The position numbers and the translations under genes are program-made. Below are positions 56,847-64,000 of a DNA stretch of 64,000 nucleotides, piece by piece. This DNA is from Caulobacter sp. RHG1. GTDB taxonomy: Bacteria > Pseudomonadota > Alphaproteobacteria > Caulobacterales > Caulobacteraceae. The stretch spans positions 310,001 through 374,000 of the forward strand of contig NZ_SMZP01000005.1 of NCBI RefSeq assembly GCF_013181195.1, read 5' to 3'. Every line of letters begins with the position of its first letter. The stretch's first letter is position 1. The notes below the pieces were generated by a model. That model did no database searches and was not told the origin of the DNA. It saw only the letters and a list, made by a program, of their open reading frames with translations.

Positions 56847-57773
56847 ATGGCGCGCCAGGAGATCAACCGCTCCGGAGAGATGGAGGTCTTCGCCCGCGTC
56901 GTCGAGGAGGGCGGCTTCACCTCCGCCGCCAAGGCGATGTCGATGACCCCGTCGGCGGTCAGCAAGCTGGTGGCGCGGCTGGAGGCCCGGCTGGGCTCGC
57001 GGCTGGTCGTTCGCTCGACCCGCAAGCTGCAGCTGACCGCCGAGGGCCTGACCTTCCACGAGCGGTCCTTACGGGTGCTGGCCGACCTGGACGAGGCCGA
57101 GCGTTCGGTCGCCGCCTGCGCGGTCCCCAAGGGCCGGCTGCGGATCAATTCCAATGTCGGGTTCGGCATCCACTATCTGTTGCCGCTGGTCCCGAAGTTC
57201 ACGGCCCTGCATCCGCAAGTGCTGGTCGACGTCACCCTGACCGACCAAGTGATCGACCTGCTGGACGAGCGGGCCGAGCTGGCCATCCGCGTGGGGCCGC
57301 TGCGGCCCTCGCAGCTGGTGGCCAAGAAGCTGGGCGACAGCCGCACCGTCCTGGTCGCCTCGCCCGACTATCTGGCGCGGCGCGGGGTCCCGCAGCATCC
57401 CGACGACCTGGCCGCCCACGACCTGATCACCTTCAACTTCACCCGCCATTGCGACGAGTGGCCGTTTCAGATCGCCGGCGAGCGGGTGTGCTACCCCGCC
57501 CACGGTCGGGCCATGGTCGGCGACGGCGAGAGCGCGGCGCAGCTGACCAAGGCCGGACAGGGGATCACCCGGGTCGGCATCTTCCACGTCGCCGCCGACA
57601 TCGCCGCCGGTCGCCTGGTCCCAGTGCTGGAGGACTTCAATTCCGGCGACCTGGAAACGATCAGCGCCGTCTATGTCGGCCACGCCGGCCCGCTGCCCGC
57701 GCGGGTGCGGGCCTTCATCGACTTCCTGGCGGCGGACGCGGATGTGGACTGGCCGATGGGGCGGGTGGTTTAG
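56847..57773 (+). CDS. LysR family transcriptional regulator
   Basis: 308-residue LysR regulator. The HTH is in the first 65 residues: EVFARVVEEGGFTSAAKAMSM then PSAVSKLVARLEARLGSRLVVRSTRKLQLT. The C-terminal co-inducer domain has RLRINSNVGFGIHYLLPLVPKF and VDVTLTDQVIDLLDERAELAIRVG. The ATG at 56847 has GAGG 6 bases upstream, and an upstream TTG at 56835 is less likely. It is divergent from the MFS-aldo/keto reductase unit and probably its regulator; a T-N11-A site was not defined. A 118-bp repeat follows the stop. Confidence 0.9.
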   Translation: MARQEINRSGEMEVFARVVEEGGFTSAAKAMSMTPSAVSKLVARLEARLGSRLVVRSTRKLQLTAEGLTFHERSLRVLADLDEAERSVAACAVPKGRLRINSNVGFGIHYLLPLVPKFTALHPQVLVDVTLTDQVIDLLDERAELAIRVGPLRPSQLVAKKLGDSRTVLVASPDYLARRGVPQHPDDLAAHDLITFNFTRHCDEWPFQIAGERVCYPAHGRAMVGDGESAAQLTKAGQGITRVGIFHVAADIAAGRLVPVLEDFNSGDLETISAVYVGHAGPLPARVRAFIDFLAADADVDWPMGRVV

Positions 57774-57890
57774 CGCCCCTCCGTCTCGCTGCGTATCCGC
57801 AGCGATCCACCTCCCCCGCTTCGCAGGGGAGGAAGACGTTCTCCTCCCCCGTGCAACGGGGGAGGTGGCCCGGAGGGCCGGAGGGGGCGC
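57773..57890. repeat. Intergenic repeat, copy 1 (inverted relative to copy 2)
   Basis: A 118-bp element at the convergent end of the LysR gene and asd. It is made of nested palindromes (GCGCCCCTCCG...GGAGGGGGCGC outer arms, CTGCGTATCCGCAG, CCTCCCCC.../...GGGGGAGG). Its reverse complement closely matches the element at 59866-59988. Confidence 0.75.
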
Positions 57891-57899
57891 TCAGCGGCC

Positions 57900-59102
<1,203 letters not shown>

Positions 59103-59217
59103 TTAGTCGCGGCGAATGACATCGGCGGCGCTTCTAGCGAGGAAGCGGCGCCGCGTAAAGTGTCGGAACGTCGGTCGCTCGCACGTCCTTGCGATATCAG
59201 CAGCTTGGAGGTCCCCC

Positions 59218-59865
59218 ATGAACCCCGTCATCACCGCCTTCAAGGCCTCGCCCGATCGCGGCCGGGGCCTGGCGCGCGACATGCAGGTGCGCTGGGCGCT
59301 GGAAGAGGTCGGCCAGCCCTACGACGTGCGCCTGGTCACCTTCGCGGAAATGAAGCAGCCCGCGCACCGGGCCGTCCACCCGTTCGGCCAGATTCCGACT
59401 TATCAGGACGGTGACCTGGCCCTGTTCGAGTCCGGCGCGATCGTGCTGCGCCTCGCCGAGCGTCATCCGGGCCTGCTGCCGGCCGACCCCGACGCCCGCT
59501 CGCGCGCCATCATGTGGATGTTCGCCGCTCAGGCCACGCTGCAGCCGCCGATCGTCGAGTTCGGCATGGCTGCGATCCTGGAACGCGACAAGCCCTGGTT
59601 CGAGGCCCGCCAGCCGATGCTGGAACAGCGCGTTCGCGACCGTCTGGGCGAACTCTCCGACCGCCTGGGCGACGCCGACTGGCTGGACGGCGCCTTCAGC
59701 GCTGGCGACCTGATGATGGTGACGGTGCTGCGGCGGCTGGGGTCGTCGGGGCTGGTCGAGGATTACCCCAACCTCGCCGCCTATGTGGCCCGCCCCGAAG
59801 CTCGGCCGGCCTGGAAGCGGGCGTTCGCGGACCAGCTGGCGGTGTTCGAGGCGTCGGGCGGCTAA
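59218..59865 (+). CDS. Glutathione S-transferase family protein
   Basis: 215-residue GST-fold protein. The N-terminal thioredoxin-like domain has DMQVRWALEEVGQPYDVRLV, the cis-Pro GQIPTYQDGD and the Glu-Ser LFESGAIVLRLAE that contacts glutathione. The helical C-terminal domain includes DWLDGAFSAGDLMMVTVLRRL, which has the N-capping box. The ATG at 59218 has GGAGG about 7 bases upstream; an earlier in-frame start at 59116 lies in the asd promoter region. Divergent from asd. Substrate unknown; detoxification or stress is the usual role. Confidence 0.88.
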   Translation: MNPVITAFKASPDRGRGLARDMQVRWALEEVGQPYDVRLVTFAEMKQPAHRAVHPFGQIPTYQDGDLALFESGAIVLRLAERHPGLLPADPDARSRAIMWMFAAQATLQPPIVEFGMAAILERDKPWFEARQPMLEQRVRDRLGELSDRLGDADWLDGAFSAGDLMMVTVLRRLGSSGLVEDYPNLAAYVARPEARPAWKRAFADQLAVFEASGG

Positions 59866-59988
59866 GCGCCCCCTCCGGCCCTCCGGGCCACCTCCCCCGC
59901 AGGCGGGGGAGGAGAAGAGCGGCTTCCTCCTCACCCGTGAAACGGGGGAGGTGGCGCGATGCGGATACGCAGCGCGACGGAGGGGGCG
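59866..59988. repeat. Intergenic repeat, copy 2 (inverted relative to copy 1)
   Basis: A 123-bp element filling the gap between the convergent stops of two GST genes. It begins GCGCCCCCTCCGGCCC and ends GACGGAGGGGGCG. It corresponds to the reverse complement of the element at 57773-57890, with small differences in the central hairpins. Confidence 0.75.
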
Positions 59989-60663
59989 TCACCCCGCTTG
60001 CTGCCCCAGCCGCTCCCAGCCGTCGAAGAACGGGAAGCGCTTGGGCCAGAAGTCGGCCAGCCTCGGGTCGGCGTCCACGCGCTTCACCACCTCCGCCATC
60101 TTCGGCGCGGCCTCGTAGAACCGCACCCGCCGCGGCCCCCACCTGCTGACGACCGTGACGTAGAGGTCGAGCACCGAGAGCTCGTCGCCGAGGAGGTACC
60201 GCCCCGGCGAGATCTGGCTCTCCATCATCGCCCAGCAGTCCAGGATCCGCTCGGCGGTGGCGGCCTTGATCCTGGCCTGGACCTCCGGATCCGGCCCGCC
60301 CAGTCGTAATGGATCGTCCCGCACCCAGAACAGCGAATAGATCGAGGCTGGGATGAAGGTCATCCAGCGCAGGAACTGGGCGCGGGCGGGATCGTCGATC
60401 GTCGGTCCCAGCCGCGCCGCCGGATAGCGGTCGGCCAGCCAGATCAGAATGGCGGCGCTTTCGGTGATCGTCTCGCCCTCAGGCGTGACCAGAGCCGGAA
60501 TCTGCTTAAGGGGATTGATCGCAGCGACCTTGGCCTGTTGCGCCTCGCCTTCCCAGGTCGGGGCCTCGACGATCTCATAGGGCAGGCCGATCAAGGACAT
60601 AGCCGCCTCGACCGGTACGCCGCCCGATCCCAGGGCGCTGAAAACCGTGAACCGCTTTTCCAC
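59989..60663 (-). CDS. Glutathione S-transferase family protein
   Basis: 224-residue GST-fold protein, distinct from the one at 59218. The GTG at 60663 is preferred to the upstream 60702 start, because AGGGG lies 7 bases before it and the family begins here (MEKRFTVFSALGSGGVPVEAA). The glutathione-binding PLKQIPALVTPEGETITESAAILIWLADR (in parts) and the C-terminal SVLDLYVTVVSRWG domain are clear. Its promoter overlaps the NrdR-like boxes of divergent nrdB, so the two may be affected together. Confidence 0.88.
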   Translation of the reverse strand: MEKRFTVFSALGSGGVPVEAAMSLIGLPYEIVEAPTWEGEAQQAKVAAINPLKQIPALVTPEGETITESAAILIWLADRYPAARLGPTIDDPARAQFLRWMTFIPASIYSLFWVRDDPLRLGGPDPEVQARIKAATAERILDCWAMMESQISPGRYLLGDELSVLDLYVTVVSRWGPRRVRFYEAAPKMAEVVKRVDADPRLADFWPKRFPFFDGWERLGQQAG

Positions 60664-60668
60664 AGGAT

Positions 60669-60716
60669 ATCCCCTATGTTGTGGAAGGCGACGCTTTGCC
60701 ACACAAGATGTAGTGG
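60669..60716 (+). promoter_or_regulatory. Candidate NrdR box pair upstream of nrdB
   Basis: The box at 60701-60716 (ACACAAGATGTAGTGG) matches the NrdR consensus ACACWATATWTWGTGT at 13 of 16 positions. A weaker one at 60669-60684 matches at 10 of 16 with an identical right end (GTGG). The boxes are 32 bp apart, which matches the tandem spacing (three helical turns) usual for NrdR sites. Confidence 0.55.
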
Positions 60717-60788
60717 ACAGACAGGGCGCGCTTCTGGCTTACTCTATCCTAGCCCACCCATTCGATTCCCGCTGCCCGAGGCTCTGCC

Positions 60789-61826
60789 ATGTCCGCTCCG
60801 TCGTCGCTGATCCTGCCTGGCCTGATGACCCCTTCGGGCGGCTACAAGCCGTTCCGCTATCCCTGGGCCTATGACTTCTGGAAGAAGCAGCAGCAGGTCC
60901 ACTGGATGCCGGAAGAGGTGCCGCTGGGCGAGGACCTCAAGGATTGGGCCGTCAAGCTGAACGACAAGGAGCGCAATCTGCTGACGCAGATCTTCCGCTT
61001 CTTCACGCAGTCCGACGTCGAGGTGCAGGACAACTACATGGAGCGCTACGGTCGGGTGTTCAAACCGACCGAAGTGAAGATGATGCTGGCCTCGTTCGCG
61101 AACATGGAGACCATCCATATCGCGGCCTACGCCCTGCTGCTCGAGACCATCGGCATGCCCGAGACCGAGTTCTCGGCGTTCATGGAATACGAGGCCATGA
61201 AGGACAAGCATGACTACATGCAGACCTTCGGCGTCGACTCCAACGCCGACATCTGCCGCACCCTGGCGATGTTCGGGGGCTTCACCGAAGGCCTGCAGCT
61301 CTTCGCCTCGTTCGCGATGCTGATGAACTTCCCGCGCTTCAACAAGATGAAGGGCATGGGCCAGATCGTCTCGTGGTCGATCCGCGACGAAAGCCTGCAT
61401 TGCGACGGCATCATCAAGCTGTACCACGCCTTCAACAAGGAGACGGGCGCAGTGACCAAGGCCGTGGCCGACGACATCGTCGACTGCTGCAAGACCGTGG
61501 TGAAGATGGAGGACGCCTTCATCGACCTGGCCTTCGAGGCCGGCGACATCCAAGGCATGACCCCCGACGACATCAAGTCGTACATCCGCTTCATCGCCGA
61601 CTGGCGCCTGCGCCAGCTGCAGCTGCCGGAAGTGTACGGCGTCAAGGAAAACCCGCTGCCCTGGCTGCAGTCGCTGCTGTCGGGCGTCGAGCACGCCAAC
61701 TTCTTCGAGGCCCGCGCCACCGAGTACTCCAAGGCCGCGACCAAGGGTCAGTGGCACGGCTCGGAAGGCGTGTGGACCAGCTTCGACGAGATGATGAAAA
61801 AGCGCACGGACGTTCCGGCGCTCTAA
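60789..61826 (+). CDS. nrdB: Ribonucleoside-diphosphate reductase, beta subunit (class Ia)
   Basis: 345-residue diiron-tyrosyl-radical subunit of ribonucleotide reductase. The metal and radical residues fit E. coli NrdB by spacing: Asp76 (TQSDVEVQDN), Glu107 and His110 (FANMETIHIAAY) and radical Tyr114, then the second EXXH group (DESLHCDG). The C-terminal tail FDEMMKKRTDVPAL serves to dock on NrdA. Length is close to family norms. nrdA is not in the window, so the two subunits are encoded separately. A GC-rich terminator follows, and the candidate NrdR box pair is about 75-120 bp ahead of the start. Confidence 0.95.
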   Translation: MSAPSSLILPGLMTPSGGYKPFRYPWAYDFWKKQQQVHWMPEEVPLGEDLKDWAVKLNDKERNLLTQIFRFFTQSDVEVQDNYMERYGRVFKPTEVKMMLASFANMETIHIAAYALLLETIGMPETEFSAFMEYEAMKDKHDYMQTFGVDSNADICRTLAMFGGFTEGLQLFASFAMLMNFPRFNKMKGMGQIVSWSIRDESLHCDGIIKLYHAFNKETGAVTKAVADDIVDCCKTVVKMEDAFIDLAFEAGDIQGMTPDDIKSYIRFIADWRLRQLQLPEVYGVKENPLPWLQSLLSGVEHANFFEARATEYSKAATKGQWHGSEGVWTSFDEMMKKRTDVPAL

Positions 61827-61864
61827 CAAGTCCTCACACGCCAAGCCTTACACGGGGGTGTCGA

Positions 61865-61906
61865 GAAGGGCGGGATCGGCGGAGCCGGGTCCCGCCCTTC
61901 TTCGTT
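61865..61906 (+). terminator. Intrinsic terminator of nrdB
   Basis: GAAGGGCGGGA (61865-61875) / TCCCGCCCTTC (61890-61900), an 11-bp perfect stem with a 14-base loop that itself folds (CGGC-GGA-GCCG). It is followed by TTCGTTC, a poor but usable T-tract. Confidence 0.65.
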
Positions 61907-62014
61907 CAGGCTCCCAAGCTGTGACCTTTCCGGCCTTGTTGCGGCCCCGCTTCCGACACAACTGAAAGCGCAGCTTCTGCATCCCTGGGTAGGCCCCCGG
62001 GGCGAGGGGCGAGG

Positions 62015-62704
62015 ATGCGGGGTTCTGGACGGCGAAGACTGGGAGTCGTCGCGACACTGTCGCTGATGCTGCACGCCCTGGTGTTGGGCTGGCTGGCCTG
62101 GCCCCGGCCGTCAGGGTTCGTGGCGGCGGGACCGGACCTTCCCCTGATGTCCGCCCAGTTGGTCAGTCCGCTCGTCGCCTCGCGGCCGGCGACGATAAAA
62201 CCGTCCGCCCGCCCTCCGATCCAGACCCATGCCGAAGCCCTGCCTACGCCGGCGATCGCCCCACAGGTCTCGGCGCCCGCGCCCGTCGCCGCCGCTCCTG
62301 CGGGACCTGCCGGCCCTTCCGAAGGTCTTCGCGCCGCACTCCGGGCCACGGCCGGCTGCACGCGCGCCAGGACCCTGGAAGAGCGCGAGGCCTGTGAAGA
62401 AAAACTGGGCCGCATGAGCCCTTCGACGCCGCGCTACGGACTGCACATGGATCCGGGCAAACGCGCCTATTATGACGAGCTCGCGGCGGCCGGGCCTTCG
62501 GGCCGCGGTTATGGCGACGACCAGCCTGCGGGGGTGACGCCGGGCGGGGCGGCCTATTTCCGAGGGGTGAACTGCTCGATCAAGTTCGGCGTCGGCAAGA
62601 AGCCCAAGGGGCGGCAGGGCGAGCTGCGCCTGGGTCGCACGCCATGCTCGATTCCCTTGCAGGGCAGCTTCTTCACGCCCGAAGCCAGCATCCACAAGCG
62701 CTAG
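62015..62704 (+). CDS. Proline/alanine-rich envelope protein, TonB-like architecture
   Basis: 229-residue protein with one N-terminal membrane anchor (RRLGVVATLSLMLHALVLGW), then an Ala/Pro-rich spacer of about 70 residues, and a C-terminal region with Cys (GCTRARTLEEREACEEKLG and GVNCSIKFG, TPCSIPLQG). This plan, with a cytoplasmic-membrane anchor and extended periplasmic linker, is that of TonB-type energy transducers, but no TonB C-terminal domain is visible, so I do not assign it. It ends with EASIHKR. Convergent with the D-lactate dehydrogenase gene. Four Cys could make two periplasmic disulphides. Confidence 0.7.
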   Translation: MRGSGRRRLGVVATLSLMLHALVLGWLAWPRPSGFVAAGPDLPLMSAQLVSPLVASRPATIKPSARPPIQTHAEALPTPAIAPQVSAPAPVAAAPAGPAGPSEGLRAALRATAGCTRARTLEEREACEEKLGRMSPSTPRYGLHMDPGKRAYYDELAAAGPSGRGYGDDQPAGVTPGGAAYFRGVNCSIKFGVGKKPKGRQGELRLGRTPCSIPLQGSFFTPEASIHKR

Positions 62705-62722
62705 ACGTCCAGGACCGAACGC

Positions 62723-63739
62723 CTAGCCCCCCGCGACCACGGCCTCGCGCAGCACCTGATGCCTGGGAACCTGGCCAGCCTCGATCTCCGCCAGGCTGCC
62801 CAGCGTGGTCTGCGCGATCGCGCCCAGAGCCTCCTCGGTCAGGAAGGCCTGGTGGCCGGTGACCAGCACGTTGGGGAAGGTCAGCAGGCGTTGGAAGACG
62901 TCATCCTGGATGATCTCGTTGGACAGGTCCTCGAAGAACAGGTCGGCCTCCTGTTCATACACGTCCAGCGCCACGCCGCCGACCTTGCGGCTCTTCAGCC
63001 CCTCGATCAGGGCCGTGGTGTCGATCAGCGCGCCGCGGCTGGTGTTGACGATCATCACGCCGTCGCGGGCCTGGGCAATGGCGGTCGCGTCGATCAGGTG
63101 GCGGGTCTCTGGCGTCAGCGGACAGTGCAGCGAAACGAGATCGGCCTCACGCAGCAGGGTCTCGACGGGGACGTAGCGCACGCCGGCGGCGACTAGGGCC
63201 TCGTCCTGGAAGACATCCGAAGCCAGCACCTCGCAGCCGAAACCCAGCCGCAGCATCCGGGCGACCAGCGCCCCGATCCGGCCGGTGCCGACAACCCCGG
63301 CGACGCGGCCCGACAGATTGCGGCCGATCAGGCCGTCCAAGGCGAAGTTGTTCTCACGCACTCGATTGCAGGCCCGGGGGATATTGCGGTCCAGGGCCAG
63401 GATCAGGCCGAGGGTGAACTCGGCGACCGCCTCGGGCGAATAGGCAGGTACACGGACGACCGTGATCCCCAGCCGCTCGGCCGCAGCCAAGTCGACATTG
63501 TTGTAGCCCGCGCAGCGTAGGGCTACCGCCTTGACGCCGACGCTCGCCAGCGCCTCGAGCACGCCGGCGTCCAGGCGATCGTTGACGAAGACGCAGACCG
63601 CCGGGCGTCCGGCCGCAAGGGCGGCGGTGGAGGCGTCCAGCCGAGCCTCGAGATAGTCCAGCTCATGGCCGAAGGCGGCGTTGGCCGCGTCCAGGAACCG
63701 TCGGTCATAGGCCTTGGCCGAGAACACCGCCACGCGCAT
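62723..63739 (-). CDS. ldhA: D-2-hydroxyacid dehydrogenase (D-lactate dehydrogenase-like)
   Basis: 338-residue NAD-dependent D-2-hydroxyacid dehydrogenase. The Rossmann fingerprint is [16 protein letters not shown]. The catalytic Arg is in [10 protein letters not shown], the Glu in [13 protein letters not shown] and the His in [12 protein letters not shown], the last two typical of fermentative LdhA rather than of glycerate dehydrogenases. The start [17 protein letters not shown] at 63739 has GGAG 6 bases upstream; the longer frame to 63874 is not supported. The gene name is inferred from motif similarity. It may work with pyruvate at low oxygen. Confidence 0.88.
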   Translation of the reverse strand: MRVAVFSAKAYDRRFLDAANAAFGHELDYLEARLDASTAALAAGRPAVCVFVNDRLDAGVLEALASVGVKAVALRCAGYNNVDLAAAERLGITVVRVPAYSPEAVAEFTLGLILALDRNIPRACNRVRENNFALDGLIGRNLSGRVAGVVGTGRIGALVARMLRLGFGCEVLASDVFQDEALVAAGVRYVPVETLLREADLVSLHCPLTPETRHLIDATAIAQARDGVMIVNTSRGALIDTTALIEGLKSRKVGGVALDVYEQEADLFFEDLSNEIIQDDVFQRLLTFPNVLVTGHQAFLTEEALGAIAQTTLGSLAEIEAGQVPRHQVLREAVVAGG

Positions 63740-63825
63740 GGGTCGCTCCGGGAACCGTCGCGACCTTTCCGCGACCTCCCGGTTCTTTAGTGGGCCCCGT
63801 CGTCCGCGCAAGCGGGCGATTATCC

Positions 63826-64000
63826 TTAAGACCTCTCCGTGGCGTCGCGCTTGATCTTCTTGGCCAGGCTCCATTTGTGGACCTCGGTCGGCCCGTCATA
63901 GATGCGGAAGGCCCTGACCTCGCGGAACACCTGCTCGACAATGGTGTCGCCGGTGACGCCGGTCCCGCCCATCACCTGCACGCAGCGGTCGGCGATGCGC
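63826..64000 (-). CDS. Acyl-CoA dehydrogenase, C-terminal fragment (5' part outside the window)
   Basis: Only the last 57 residues are in the window: [24 protein letters not shown], then [19 protein letters not shown] and a tail ending [19 protein letters not shown] and [11 protein letters not shown] are the C-terminal FAD-binding motifs of acyl-CoA dehydrogenases. The frame is read from the right edge, with TAA at 63826-63828. Nothing can be said about its start or its operon. Confidence 0.85.
   Translation of the reverse strand, partial: RIADRCVQVMGGTGVTGDTIVEQVFREVRAFRIYDGPTEVHKWSLAKKIKRDATERS

Overview
The window is a 64-kb piece of a high-GC alphaproteobacterial chromosome, almost certainly Caulobacter or a very close relative. 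The signs are dense, uniformly GC-rich coding, the sucCD-sucA-sucB-lpd order next to an xerC/DUF484/priA block, two TonB-dependent receptors, many Tat-type leaders, and GTG/TTG starts with short GGAG-type ribosome sites. I see no rRNA, tRNA, CRISPR array, prophage or insertion sequence. The only repeats are short intergenic elements at convergent gene ends.

Layout. 1-8.6 kb (minus strand): osmoregulated periplasmic glucan genes (opgH cut by the window edge, opgD), a secreted S33 peptidase-like hydrolase, a MipA/OmpV outer-membrane protein, a pentapeptide-repeat protein, a CorA transporter and a secreted CHAP-domain protein. 8.7-18.4 kb: an OafA-type acyltransferase, TerC, a 14-helix MFS exporter, PriA, DUF484, XerC and a chemoreceptor. 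18.4-28.2 kb: the 2-oxoglutarate dehydrogenase and succinyl-CoA synthetase genes (lpd, sucB, sucA, sucD, sucC), interrupted by a VirJ-like hydrolase and DUF3088. 28.4-31.8 kb: one very large GH18-deacetylase-glycosyltransferase fusion. 31.9-39.9 kb: an MFS carrier, TonB receptor, TetR regulator, carotenoid-cleavage oxygenase, DUF2141 and DUF2306, with a divergent membrane-anchored LytTR regulator. This looks like an uptake-and-cleavage locus for a carotenoid- or stilbene-like substrate. 39.9-46.8 kb: a complete RND tripartite efflux system with a small 53-residue gene at its head and a divergent TetR regulator. 46.9-51.4 kb: a LuxR-type solo regulator, an acyl-CoA dehydrogenase and a second TonB receptor, tied together by two nearly identical palindromic boxes. 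51.5-54.5 kb: modB, modA, modE and a TauE/SafE exporter. 54.6-57.8 kb: an aldo/keto reductase and MFS exporter with a divergent LysR regulator. 57.9-64 kb: asd, two glutathione transferases, nrdB, a proline-rich envelope protein, a D-lactate dehydrogenase and the tail of an acyl-CoA dehydrogenase.

How the parts work together. Most of the window is housekeeping and envelope biology: TCA cycle, DNA restart and dimer resolution, dNTP synthesis, periplasmic glucans and lysine/threonine precursor supply. Three self-contained accessory modules stand out: the putative apocarotenoid locus, the RND pump, and the LuxR/acyl-CoA dehydrogenase/TonB receptor group. The most interesting regulatory signals are the paired CTATC-type dyads at 47629 and 48905, an attenuator-like inverted repeat between sucD and sucA, a strong terminator inside the RND operon, an NrdR-like box pair before nrdB, a ModE-like box before modA, and a 120-bp repeat present in two inverted copies around asd and a glutathione transferase gene. 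Operator and function assignments beyond clear families are inference from the sequence alone.
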